Source: Butyrivibrio sp.
GTDB lineage: Bacteria; Bacillota; Clostridia; Lachnospirales; Lachnospiraceae
Assembly: GCA_017615275.1 (NCBI GenBank)
Contig: JAGAAO010000078.1
Location: forward strand, 1 to 64,000
Length of the DNA stretch: 64,000 bases
Direction of reading: 5' to 3'
In this document: positions 43,236 through 50,794 of the stretch, one piece after another
How positions within the stretch are numbered: the first letter of the stretch is position 1
How the letters are laid out: every line of letters starts with the position of its first letter
Program-made: the position numbers and the translations under genes
Notes under the pieces: model-generated
The model's input: only the letters and a program-made list of their open reading frames with translations
Told to the model about the DNA's origin: nothing
Database searches by the model: none

Positions 43236-44681
43236 TTACTCTTCAAATTCTCCTCTGATGTCCTCGGTCGGAGGGTTTACGGGATAAGAACCTGTAAAGC
43301 ATCCCTTGCAGATACCGAGTTTATTGCCAACCATCTCTTCCAGTCTCTCGATACCGAGATATGCAAGAGAATCCGCGCCGATTATCTTGCAGATATCATC
43401 AACATTTCTGTTATATGCGATAAGCTGCTCTCTTGCGGGAACATCGGTTCCGAAATAGCAAGGCCACAAGAACGGAGGTGAACTTACTCTCATATGCACT
43501 TCTTTTGCTCCGGCATCGCGAAGCATTCTTACAATGCGGTCCGAAGTTGTTCCTCTTACGATAGAGTCATCTATCATGATGATCCTCTTGCCTTCAACCG
43601 CGCTGCCAAGTGCATTGAGCTTGACCTGAACGCTGGACTCTCTGTTCTTTTGCTTGGGTTTAATAAATGTTCTTCCTATATATGAATTCTTTACGAAAGC
43701 CTGTCCGTAAGGAATACCTGACTGCATGGCATATCCGAGTGCCGCAACATTTCCCGATTCGGGAACGCCGACTACCATATCCGCATCAACGGGTGAATCC
43801 ATGGCAAGGAATCTGCCTGCCGCAATTCTGGCATCGTACACGCTCACGCCATCTATCATACTGTCGGGACGTGCAAAATAAATATATTCAAAGATACATC
43901 TTGCATGCTTTTCTTTTGCCATGCACATGCTCTTATCGGACTGAATTCCGTACTCCGGAGAAATAGTAACAATCTCACCGGGCTCAACATCACGGATAAA
44001 AGTTGCTCCCACGGTATCGAGCGCACATGTCTCGGAAGCAAGTATATAACAGTTCTCTCTTCTTCCTATAACAAGGGGTTTGAATCCGTACGGATCTCTT
44101 GCTCCTATAAGTTTTCTCGGAGACATGATAACAAGGCTATACGCTCCCTTTATCTTGAGCATAGCCTTTCCCACAGCCTCTTCTACCGACTTGGTTGCAA
44201 GTCTCTCTCTTGCGATATGATATGCAATTACTTCTGAATCAATTGTTGTCTGAAAGATCGCACCTGTATATTCAAGCTCATGACGAAGCTCCGGTGCATT
44301 GACAAGGTTACCGTTATGCGCAAGCGCTAAGGTGCCTTTTACGTAATTAAGAACAAGCGGCTGCGCGTTCTCACGTGTGCTGCTGCCTGCAGTTGAGTAT
44401 CTGACGTGACCTACTCCGATGTCTCCCTTTAAAGTATCCAAAATGTCAGGGGTAAAAGCTTCATTTACAAGTCCCATATCCTTATGGCTTGTAACTTTTC
44501 CCTTTGGGCCGTTTGTGTCACTTACGGCAATACCACAACTTTCCTGTCCTCTATGCTGAAGCGAAACCAGTCCGTAGTAGATAGATCCGGCAACGTCACC
44601 GCCGTCAAAATCGTACATACCAAAGACTCCGCACTCTTCACCAAGACGCTTGTAATTCTCAGTCCTACCTTCGTAATTCAT
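43236..44681 (-). CDS. purF: Amidophosphoribosyltransferase
   Basis: 481 aa. First step of purine synthesis: PRPP plus glutamine to phosphoribosylamine. After a short propeptide (residues 1-16) comes Cys17 (EECGVFGMYD), the glutaminase nucleophile freed by processing. PRPP site IIMIDDSIVRGTTSDRIV. Cysteines in ARCIFEYIYFARPDS, in PPFLWPCYFG and in GICKGCFTG match the [4Fe-4S]-binding Bacillus type. RBS GAGGAG before ATG. Head of the purF-purB-metF-moxR run, from the promoter at 44728-44756. Confidence 0.97.
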   Translation of the reverse strand: MNYEGRTENYKRLGEECGVFGMYDFDGGDVAGSIYYGLVSLQHRGQESCGIAVSDTNGPKGKVTSHKDMGLVNEAFTPDILDTLKGDIGVGHVRYSTAGSSTRENAQPLVLNYVKGTLALAHNGNLVNAPELRHELEYTGAIFQTTIDSEVIAYHIARERLATKSVEEAVGKAMLKIKGAYSLVIMSPRKLIGARDPYGFKPLVIGRRENCYILASETCALDTVGATFIRDVEPGEIVTISPEYGIQSDKSMCMAKEKHARCIFEYIYFARPDSMIDGVSVYDARIAAGRFLAMDSPVDADMVVGVPESGNVAALGYAMQSGIPYGQAFVKNSYIGRTFIKPKQKNRESSVQVKLNALGSAVEGKRIIMIDDSIVRGTTSDRIVRMLRDAGAKEVHMRVSSPPFLWPCYFGTDVPAREQLIAYNRNVDDICKIIGADSLAYLGIERLEEMVGNKLGICKGCFTGSYPVNPPTEDIRGEFEE

Positions 44682-44721
44682 CTGATCTCCTCGTTTTTAA
44701 AGAAAAAAATAACCTTAAACA

Positions 44722-44756
44722 CCGAACATTTTAACATTAACTGAAGTCCGATTCAA
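44722..44756 (-). promoter_or_regulatory. purF promoter with PurBox-like site
   Basis: Minus strand TTGAAT (44751-44756), 17 nt, TAAAAT (44728-44733). CCGAACATT (44722-44730, plus strand) matches the core of the Bacillus PurR box and overlaps the -10. A second inverted box is not clear. Confidence 0.6.
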
Positions 44757-44784
44757 TCAGAACTTACATATTGAAATGCATTTT

Positions 44785-44803
44785 GCGCGCGAGCTGCACA
44801 TCC
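44785..44803. repeat. REP-like dispersed repeat, short copy
   Basis: GCGCGCGAGCTGCACATCC, the reverse complement of the repeat core at 3278-3296 with few changes. Confidence 0.45.
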
Positions 44804-44837
44804 ATATTGCAACAAATCATTCTGTTAGGAGCGTTTA

Positions 44838-45482
44838 TCAAAACTCCTTAGTTTTCATAATTTTGATACTGATGAAGAGCGATGCCACAAAGCCCAAAAT
44901 TGCGACTATTATAAAAGCGATAAATGCATTCTCAGGACTCAGATTACCCTGCACTTTCATGATGCCCGATTCAAGGCTTGTCTCCAAAGGGGCGATCGAG
45001 CCTATCGCAACGGCAGCAACAGATATACAACCGAAACCGAATGCAAATATCAGACGGCCTTTTTCGGCGCCGAATTTCAGCATAATAGGAACCATAATAC
45101 TGCAAAACAGCAGGAATATCGGTAAGATCATAATACTTTCAGCTGCCATAACAAGCCTATTATACTTTGCTATGGATGCAACAGCATTTATCAGATACGA
45201 AAACGCCAAACTCATCAAGAGCACAATGCTGAAAAACAGATATTTTCCTTTTACATAATTCTTTCTTGCATCGGGCATGGTCATAAGGTACGCCATCCCA
45301 TTATCGAAACTGTCGTATGACAGAGTCGAAAAAGCCATTATCATAGCGAGCATTGAAAAGTAATATATACAAAATGTATAGTTAAAAGCATATGCCATAG
45401 GCACTGCCATTAGCAGATACAAAACAAGAAACTTTTTTCTCTGCAGCATTGTTTTAAAATCTTTTATCAAAAAACCTTTCAT
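44838..45482 (-). CDS. ABC-2 type transporter permease
   Basis: 214 aa with six hydrophobic segments (about 20-37, 41-58, 80-100, 112-135, 145-170, 180-203). N-terminus MKGFLIKDFKTMLQRKKFLVLYLLMAVPMAYA is typical of ABC-2 membrane subunits. ATG 45482 follows GGAGG by 9 nt; a TTG 6 nt earlier is too close to that RBS. It sits 2 nt after the ATPase stop. Together they would form an exporter; the cargo is unknown, though YtrA-controlled systems respond to cell-wall antibiotics in Bacillus. Confidence 0.85.
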   Translation of the reverse strand: MKGFLIKDFKTMLQRKKFLVLYLLMAVPMAYAFNYTFCIYYFSMLAMIMAFSTLSYDSFDNGMAYLMTMPDARKNYVKGKYLFFSIVLLMSLAFSYLINAVASIAKYNRLVMAAESIMILPIFLLFCSIMVPIMLKFGAEKGRLIFAFGFGCISVAAVAIGSIAPLETSLESGIMKVQGNLSPENAFIAFIIVAILGFVASLFISIKIMKTKEF

Positions 45483-45484
45483 AC

Positions 45485-46318
45485 TCAATTTCCTCCTAAG
45501 GTCAGCACAATAATGTCATCAAGTCTGCTGTTCTCGACTACTATATTCGGGAAATTATCAATATAATATTGCTTCTCGTCGGTCAGGCATGTCACGTTAA
45601 GATTATCTTTCTTGCTTGCGGTGACATACTGTTTATCAAGTTCCTCAAACTCTTTTTCCGACATCTTAAGAACTCCGTACTTTCCAAGCAGCACGTCAGT
45701 ATCCTCATGCAAAACAATCTTTCCCTTGTCGATCATATAAATATCGTCGCAAAGTCCCTCAAGATCCGTAGAAATATGTGAGCTGATAAGGATAGAGCGT
45801 GAATTGTCTTCCTCAAGATACTCTCTTAGCATATCCATCACCTCGTTTCTTGCGAGCACATCAAGTCCCGTAGTGGGCTCATCGAGCACCAGAAGCTTTG
45901 CTTTATGACTTATCGCCAAAAGAACTTTTAACTTGGCTTTCATACCGCTCGAAAAATCCTTAATGAGCTTGTCAAACGGAAGTTCCAGCTTTTTGCACTT
46001 TTCCCTGAATTTCTCCTCTTCGAATTCCTCATACATCGAGCGCATAATACATATGACGTCATTGATGTTAAAATACATGCTCATTCCGGAATCAGAAAAT
46101 GCAACGCCGATCTTCTCCATATTTTTGCCGGGCTCATCGCCCATAACCTTCACGGTTCCTTCATCGGGCATTATAAGTCCGAGTATGGCCTTTATAGTGG
46201 TACTCTTTCCGGCACCGTTCTTGCCGATAAGTCCCGTAACCGTTCCTTCCTTGACATTCATGGAAATATTAAGTTCAAAATCCTTATATTTCTTTTTAAG
46301 TCCATCTATCTCAATCAT
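45485..46318 (-). CDS. ABC transporter ATP-binding protein (YtrB-like)
   Basis: 277 aa. Walker A GLIGKNGAGKSTTIKAIL, Q-loop region, signature DFSSGMKAKLKVLLAIS (FSSGM in place of LSGGQ), Walker B KLLVLDEPTTGLD. C-terminal 70 residues extend beyond the core. Start ATG 46318 has AAGGAG 7-8 nt before it; a GTG 18 nt earlier overlaps the gntR stop. Middle gene of GntR-ATPase-permease. Confidence 0.92.
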   Translation of the reverse strand: MIEIDGLKKKYKDFELNISMNVKEGTVTGLIGKNGAGKSTTIKAILGLIMPDEGTVKVMGDEPGKNMEKIGVAFSDSGMSMYFNINDVICIMRSMYEEFEEEKFREKCKKLELPFDKLIKDFSSGMKAKLKVLLAISHKAKLLVLDEPTTGLDVLARNEVMDMLREYLEEDNSRSILISSHISTDLEGLCDDIYMIDKGKIVLHEDTDVLLGKYGVLKMSEKEFEELDKQYVTASKKDNLNVTCLTDEKQYYIDNFPNIVVENSRLDDIIVLTLGGN

Positions 46319-46332
46319 CTTTTTGCTCCTTA

Positions 46333-46704
46333 TCACTCACTCAGGATTATTTCCAAGATCTCACGGATTTCTTCGTCCTTGAGTCCAAGCGCCCTGGCGC
46401 GCTCCACCGAAACAGCAAACTCCTCTTCTATCGACTTCTTTCTGGCTTCTGCGGCAAGTGCCATATCCGTAGCCGCCACAAAGCTGCCTTTTCCGTGTAC
46501 AGTGACTATAAAACCTTCTTCTTCAAGACGGTCATATGCCTTCTTCACTGTAAGAGAGCTTATCTTAAGCTCATTAGCAAGTTTCCTCACCGATGGAAGC
46601 ATCTCACCTTCCTTAAGCTCCCCGCTTATTATTTCCTGTTTCATATTATCCATAAGTTGCTCGTACACCGGCACCATTGACGAGCTGTTTATCACTATCT
46701 GCAT
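46333..46704 (-). CDS. GntR family (YtrA subfamily) transcriptional regulator
   Basis: 123 aa, the short YtrA form: a winged helix (about 8-75: PVYEQLMDNMKQEIISGELKEGEMLPSVRKLANELKISSLTVKKAYDRLEEEGFIVTVHGKGSFVA) and a 45-residue helical dimerisation tail, without an effector domain. Heads the ABC operon and most likely represses it through the 37-bp inverted repeat at 46897-46933. RBS AAAGGA before ATG. Confidence 0.93.
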   Translation of the reverse strand: MQIVINSSSMVPVYEQLMDNMKQEIISGELKEGEMLPSVRKLANELKISSLTVKKAYDRLEEEGFIVTVHGKGSFVAATDMALAAEARKKSIEEEFAVSVERARALGLKDEEIREILEIILSE

Positions 46705-46732
46705 GTTTTATCCTTTCTCGAAGGGAACGCCT

Positions 46733-46832
46733 GCGTCATTCCATGGAATGACGCGGGGATGCACAGAAATCTGCAACTGAAGGCACTTCGTGCCGCAGAT
46801 TTCGCGCAGGAAACGCTTTAATTAGCGTTTCC
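46733..46832. repeat. Structured leader/REP-like region upstream of gntR
   Basis: Three strong inverted repeats: a perfect 22-bp palindrome (46733-46754, GCGTCATTCCA and its complement), GAAATCTGC...GCAGATTTC enclosing GGCAC-TTC-GTGCC (about 46769-46808), and GGAAACGCT-N6-AGCGTTTCC (about 46809-46832). They lie between the operator-promoter and gntR, so would form the mRNA leader. Part of the 620-nt stretch 46705-47325 that has no gene. Confidence 0.6.
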
Positions 46833-46889
46833 ATAAAATTGCGTCAATCAAAAACTTCCTGCAGAAAGTTTCTACCTTCGACTGTAAAC

Positions 46890-46933
46890 AGTATATAACA
46901 GTATATAACAGTTGTCAACTGTTATATACTGTT
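46890..46933 (-). promoter_or_regulatory. Promoter and operator of the GntR-ABC operon
   Basis: A perfect inverted repeat with 18-bp arms (46897-46914 and 46916-46933; arms begin AACAGTATATAACAG) and a 1-bp spacer. The -35 TTGACA (46913-46918, minus) lies at its centre and the -10 TATACT (46890-46895) 17 nt further, within an extra copy of the arm motif. Binding of a dimeric repressor would cover the whole promoter. Confidence 0.85.
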
Positions 46934-46948
46934 TATTGCATATGCAAT

Positions 46949-46982
46949 AAAAAACTCTACAGAACATACAGCTCCATAGAGT
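46949..46982 (-). terminator. Probable terminator of the 54418-47326 gene cluster
   Basis: Minus strand stem ACTCTA...TAGAGT with a partly paired interior, followed by TTTTTT. Next to it is an 18-bp palindrome TTATTGCATATGCAATAA (46933-46950). Confidence 0.5.
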
Positions 46983-47015
46983 CATACTAATGCATAATAT
47001 TTTTCACTCCTATGC

Positions 47016-47240
47016 GACACTCGTCAAGCGAGCGCCCGTAAGTATAAGTGTCATCAATTTTCAGTATCAACCGCTCTCGACACTCGTATTGCAGAGAAAC
47101 TCTCCTACAAGTGTCTTTTTAGGACCAAATCTGCCGATTTTCTCTGATTTGAACACTCGTCATGAGACTTAGCGATAATTCTAGTGTCCATCTTTCTTTT
47201 TTCGACACTCCAACTACCCTGCAGTGCTTTTATTAGTGTC
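47016..47240. repeat. Array B of four phased 37-bp inverted repeats
   Basis: Units at 47016-47052, 47079-47115, 47152-47188 and 47204-47240, each exactly 37 bp: (G/A)ACACTC-N24-N-AGTGTC. Linkers 26, 36 and 15 bp, identical to array A, and unit starts 63, 136 and 188 bp from the first (6, 13 and 18 helical turns). The intervening sequence aligns with array A throughout (e.g. CTCCTAC before arm 2, CTTTTTTCGACACTCC before unit 4). Located behind the stop of the 47326 gene, in a stretch without genes. Confidence 0.85.
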
Positions 47241-47325
47241 AGCAGGTTTACGCAGGTCGTTACAAGTATTCCCTGCTCTCTGTTCCCTACTCTCTGTTCC
47301 CCGCTCCCTTCACCGCACAGATTGC

Positions 47326-48510
47326 TCAGCCTTTGTCTTCATACTTGGAAACCATATCCAGTATTTCCTGAGCGTACTGCGGATACTGCTTCGCCATGTC
47401 TTCCACTTCGTTCTTGGCATTGCCCGCAACAATATCCCTGTTATACTCCATACGCTTTCTGAGTGACTGACGTCTGGCATTGAGACTGTGTCTTATCTCG
47501 ACCTCTTCATTGTGACTGAGCAGTGCCTCAGCCTGGTGGATCCATATCTCAGGATCTCTTACCCTGTAGTGCCTTAGCATATAAATGAGGTCTTTCTGAT
47601 TGGAATCAAGGAGCTTTCTCGCATCCTCGATCTTCTCACGCTCCTTGCGCTCTTTCAGATATCTGTTGTACAGATCCGTAAGCTCGGCAGCGTTCATAAC
47701 TCTGTATTTCATGCGCAGATAATCAAGAAGATTTGTGTTATTCACATAGCGAACCTTAACCTGATTCTGCAGCATGATAAGTCTTGAGATCGATTTTTTT
47801 ACCGTCTTTATCTCAACCTGAGCGTTGGTCCACTGCACATAGAGCACAGTTATCGCAATCGCCGCAAGCAGGATAAGCGCCATATAACCGTAGACCACAT
47901 TGAGCCCGACTGCAATCTGAAGAACAAAAAGAAAAACAATCATCATCACAAGAACGATTCCCACTGTGATTATCAGCTTCTTGCAATTCTCTATGGTGGT
48001 ATCCAGATCGTCTTCTCTGAATATGTAAGCCTCGTGCTCGCTGTCGAGTCGCTTTAGATCGTTGCGTATCTTCTTTTGGAAACTTTCGGCTTCGAGGAGC
48101 TTGGCAGCGCCGCCCTGCGCATCATCCTTGAGTCTGTCCATGCGCTCGAACTCTTCGTCCGTCATCCTGCTGCTTCTCTTATCAAACTTATCCTGAAGCT
48201 CTCTCGACTCGAGGATCTTTCTGGCACAATCTTCTATTTCCCGCCTGTTCTCGGGTGGAAGTGCATTGATCTCCTCCATATCCCTCAAATGGCTTGTTAC
48301 ATCATTGTACTCAAACTCAAGTGCATCCAGCTCTTTAGCCGCTTCCTCCATCTGTTGAAGACAGCTTCCGATATATTCTCTTCGCTGAACCGGATCGTCC
48401 ATATCAAGATCTCTTCTCGTATAGACAATATCATTCCAGTTCTCAAGCTCTATCTGCTTTTCCCAATCTTCATTCTTGGGCTTACCGAACAGATTTTTCA
48501 AAAAACCCAT
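47326..48510 (-). CDS. Coiled-coil membrane protein of the DUF5716/DUF5717 cluster
   Basis: 394 aa. Two close transmembrane segments (about 179-201 and 205-226) with a short loop, flanked by long charged helical regions (50-165 and 228-390) that look coiled-coil, both predicted cytoplasmic. No catalytic motif and no family I recognise. Last gene of the four-gene cluster; 70 nt after the TPR-like gene. RBS GGGAG before ATG. It is the only clear membrane protein of the set and so the likely anchor. Confidence 0.7.
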   Translation of the reverse strand: MGFLKNLFGKPKNEDWEKQIELENWNDIVYTRRDLDMDDPVQRREYIGSCLQQMEEAAKELDALEFEYNDVTSHLRDMEEINALPPENRREIEDCARKILESRELQDKFDKRSSRMTDEEFERMDRLKDDAQGGAAKLLEAESFQKKIRNDLKRLDSEHEAYIFREDDLDTTIENCKKLIITVGIVLVMMIVFLFVLQIAVGLNVVYGYMALILLAAIAITVLYVQWTNAQVEIKTVKKSISRLIMLQNQVKVRYVNNTNLLDYLRMKYRVMNAAELTDLYNRYLKERKEREKIEDARKLLDSNQKDLIYMLRHYRVRDPEIWIHQAEALLSHNEEVEIRHSLNARRQSLRKRMEYNRDIVAGNAKNEVEDMAKQYPQYAQEILDMVSKYEDKG

Positions 48511-48580
48511 ATCATACTCCCATTGTCATCGAAATAATTCAGGCAACTCATTCCGCAGATCCGCATCGTACAGCACTCCG

Positions 48581-49435
48581 CTATCTTCTCGAATTGCCAC
48601 TCTTTTCTTTGACTGTTTCCCTGTAATCAGCCTTTATATTCTCGGTAAGCTCACCGATCTTTTCATAGTACTCATGCATTTTGCCTTCAGCCTTGTACAC
48701 CGCAAGCGTTCCTATCACATGATTCTCGTCGCTTGCACCGTACAGCTCCGAATACTCGTTCATTCTCTTCTCAAGCTCCAGCGAAGCTTCATACGCCTGC
48801 TTGTTCTTACTTATGAACTCAACATATTCTTCATCCGCCATCTTCATACGAAGAGCTGCCAGATACTGAATGTAAGACTCATTGTCTTTGCCGTCTTCAT
48901 ACGCCTTCATAAACATATCCGCCGCCATGTCAAAGAGAAAGAGCCTTGCGTACATTACACCCTCGTTGTGTTCTATGCGAGATCTCAGCTTCTGATCTAT
49001 GTCAGGCGTATTCTCAAGCAGAAACTCATACTCCTTAAAAGCCATGCTGTACTTCTCACTCTTCATAAGATAGTCGGCTCTTGTGAGTTTCTTCCTGTAG
49101 ATATCCATTCCGGCATTCTCACGAAGGATGCTCTCTGTTCTTTCTATCTCCTTGCGGGTATTGTATCCGACATAGTCAAGGATCGTTCCCGCAAGAGCCG
49201 CAACCGAGCACTTCTTCGATGCCATACCTTTAAGTTCATCCGCAAGTTTTACAAGTGAGCACTCTTTTTCTATCCAGACAAAAAGATCGTCTCCAAAGCT
49301 CTCCTCATCCAGCAAAAAGGCATTCTGAACGATGCAATAGCACAGTTCTTCTATGCAGTAGACATTCCTTCCTATCTTTTCCATATGAAACGGTGTTTGT
49401 GCGTATGTTCCTATACACAATATCGGTTTACTCAT
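48581..49435 (-). CDS. TPR-like helical protein of the DUF5716/DUF5717 cluster
   Basis: 284 aa. N-terminal 70 residues (KPILCIGTYAQTPFHMEKIGRNVYCIEELCYCIVQNAFLLD) form a separate small domain; residues about 100-280 are helical with TPR-like repeats (RADYLMKSEKYSMAFKEYEFLLENTP, RIEHNEGVMYARLFLFDMAADMFMKAYEDG). Soluble, acidic. Function unknown; repeat proteins of this sort usually carry protein contacts. RBS AAAGG. 15 nt after the DUF5716 gene. Confidence 0.7.
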   Translation of the reverse strand: MSKPILCIGTYAQTPFHMEKIGRNVYCIEELCYCIVQNAFLLDEESFGDDLFVWIEKECSLVKLADELKGMASKKCSVAALAGTILDYVGYNTRKEIERTESILRENAGMDIYRKKLTRADYLMKSEKYSMAFKEYEFLLENTPDIDQKLRSRIEHNEGVMYARLFLFDMAADMFMKAYEDGKDNESYIQYLAALRMKMADEEYVEFISKNKQAYEASLELEKRMNEYSELYGASDENHVIGTLAVYKAEGKMHEYYEKIGELTENIKADYRETVKEKSGNSRR

Positions 49436-49450
49436 ATCTGCTGCCTTTCA

Positions 49451-50749
49451 TCAAAGTTCAATCACCTGCTCCCAGGACTTTCCCGACGAAGGGAACAGCT
49501 CTCCAAAGCCCATGTCCTGTACTTTCACATATACTTCGCTGACTGAATTCATATTCATGTTTATTCGAAGTCTCGTTGTTCCCGGCGGTCTCTTCTCAAG
49601 GCCGTCGAGGTACAGCTGCACCATCTTCGGCATCTTACCCGTAAGAGGTGTCACCTGTATATTAAGTATTCCGCTCGGATCCATTATGATGTCCATTCCG
49701 GTCTCCGCTTCATACCAGTTTATTCCTGCGTCGAGAAGTGCACAATACACTTCCGTTCCGCACTTCATAAGATTTATTCCAAGATTTGATTTAAGCTTGT
49801 CCTCGCCGAGGAAAACAAAACTCGCGGGCTTTACGGGATTGGTTCTCTCCCTTGCCGCAATGCTCGCGCCCTTGCTGAACATATTGTTTCCTTGGAAAAC
49901 CCTTCTCGTTCTGCACAAGAACTCAAGCGACCTCTTGGTCCACTTTTCTTTAAAACCATCGCCCAAAAGAAATACCGTAGAAATGATCTTCTCACTGCAA
50001 ACCCTCTGCATGACTGTAAGAAACTCATCGTCAAGCCTCTCACACATCTTGTGGAATGCCGCGCCTTCCTTGGGAAATCCCTCGGGTGATACCTTCAGAT
50101 CATCATAAGAATTAACTTCTATCGTCGCCACAACAGGCGTTGTATTGTGATTGAGAGTCATCTCGTAAACTCTCAAAGTCTCCATATCAAAATCACATGC
50201 AAGAACCGAATGATTCATGAGCTCTTCCGGCTGATACAACATGTAATTGTAGAAACTCTCCTCATGACTCTGGTAAAAAATATTCTCCGTCTTAAATTCA
50301 AGCGCCGAAGTCACCGCGTTGAGTACCTGTATCATCCTGTTGTCCAGCGACCTTGTCGTGAACATTATCGCATCCACATTGTCCAAAGAAAGCTCCATGG
50401 ACAGAAGCGACAAACTCCTTTTTATGAATAAGGTCAAAAGAGCTATCGGATCATATTCCGTCTCTCCGACAATAACAGGCTTTCCCTCTCTTGCGGCACT
50501 TACAAGCCCGTAGACGGGAATCCCGTCCTGTTCCTCTATGTGGCGAACTGCCTCTTTACCGTAGAACCACTGATTTACATCATTCTTTTTGCAAAGAACG
50601 GTCGGAATATTATAGAGTTCCGATCCCGCAAGAACAGACAACGTCTCCGGCATATCCGCATCGGAGGCAAGAAAACTGATCTGCGAGACTTTCTCTCCCA
50701 GATCGTATCCAAGCACAAAGCGTCTTTCTTCAGAATTTCCAAAAAGCAT
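49451..50749 (-). CDS. DUF5716 family protein, Hsp70/actin-like ATPase fold
   Basis: 432 aa. The sequence follows the Hsp70/actin plan: phosphate-1-like loop FVLGYDLGEKVSQISF (12-26), IPTVLC and FYGKEA (start of the substrate-proximal part), a helix like that in DnaK subdomain I (YDPIALLTLFIKRSLSLL, 99-116), VDAIMFTTRSLDNRMIQVLNAV (125-146), phosphate-2-like loop HSVLACDFDMETLRVYEM (180-197) and adenosine-like motif STVFLLGDGF (257-266). It lacks a DnaK substrate-binding domain. I place it in DUF5716 from memory of the family in Lachnospiraceae. ATP use is inferred. RBS AAGGGG before ATG. Confidence 0.7.
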   Translation of the reverse strand: MLFGNSEERRFVLGYDLGEKVSQISFLASDADMPETLSVLAGSELYNIPTVLCKKNDVNQWFYGKEAVRHIEEQDGIPVYGLVSAAREGKPVIVGETEYDPIALLTLFIKRSLSLLSMELSLDNVDAIMFTTRSLDNRMIQVLNAVTSALEFKTENIFYQSHEESFYNYMLYQPEELMNHSVLACDFDMETLRVYEMTLNHNTTPVVATIEVNSYDDLKVSPEGFPKEGAAFHKMCERLDDEFLTVMQRVCSEKIISTVFLLGDGFKEKWTKRSLEFLCRTRRVFQGNNMFSKGASIAARERTNPVKPASFVFLGEDKLKSNLGINLMKCGTEVYCALLDAGINWYEAETGMDIIMDPSGILNIQVTPLTGKMPKMVQLYLDGLEKRPPGTTRLRINMNMNSVSEVYVKVQDMGFGELFPSSGKSWEQVIEL

Positions 50750-50794
50750 TTTTATCTTCCCCTTATATGTTACCGATTTCCCTGCAGGGAATAA

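Noticed and set aside
44722..44760. Purine riboswitch before purF
   Set aside because: The gap is too short and no riboswitch stems are visible; a PurR-type box overlapping the promoter explains control better.
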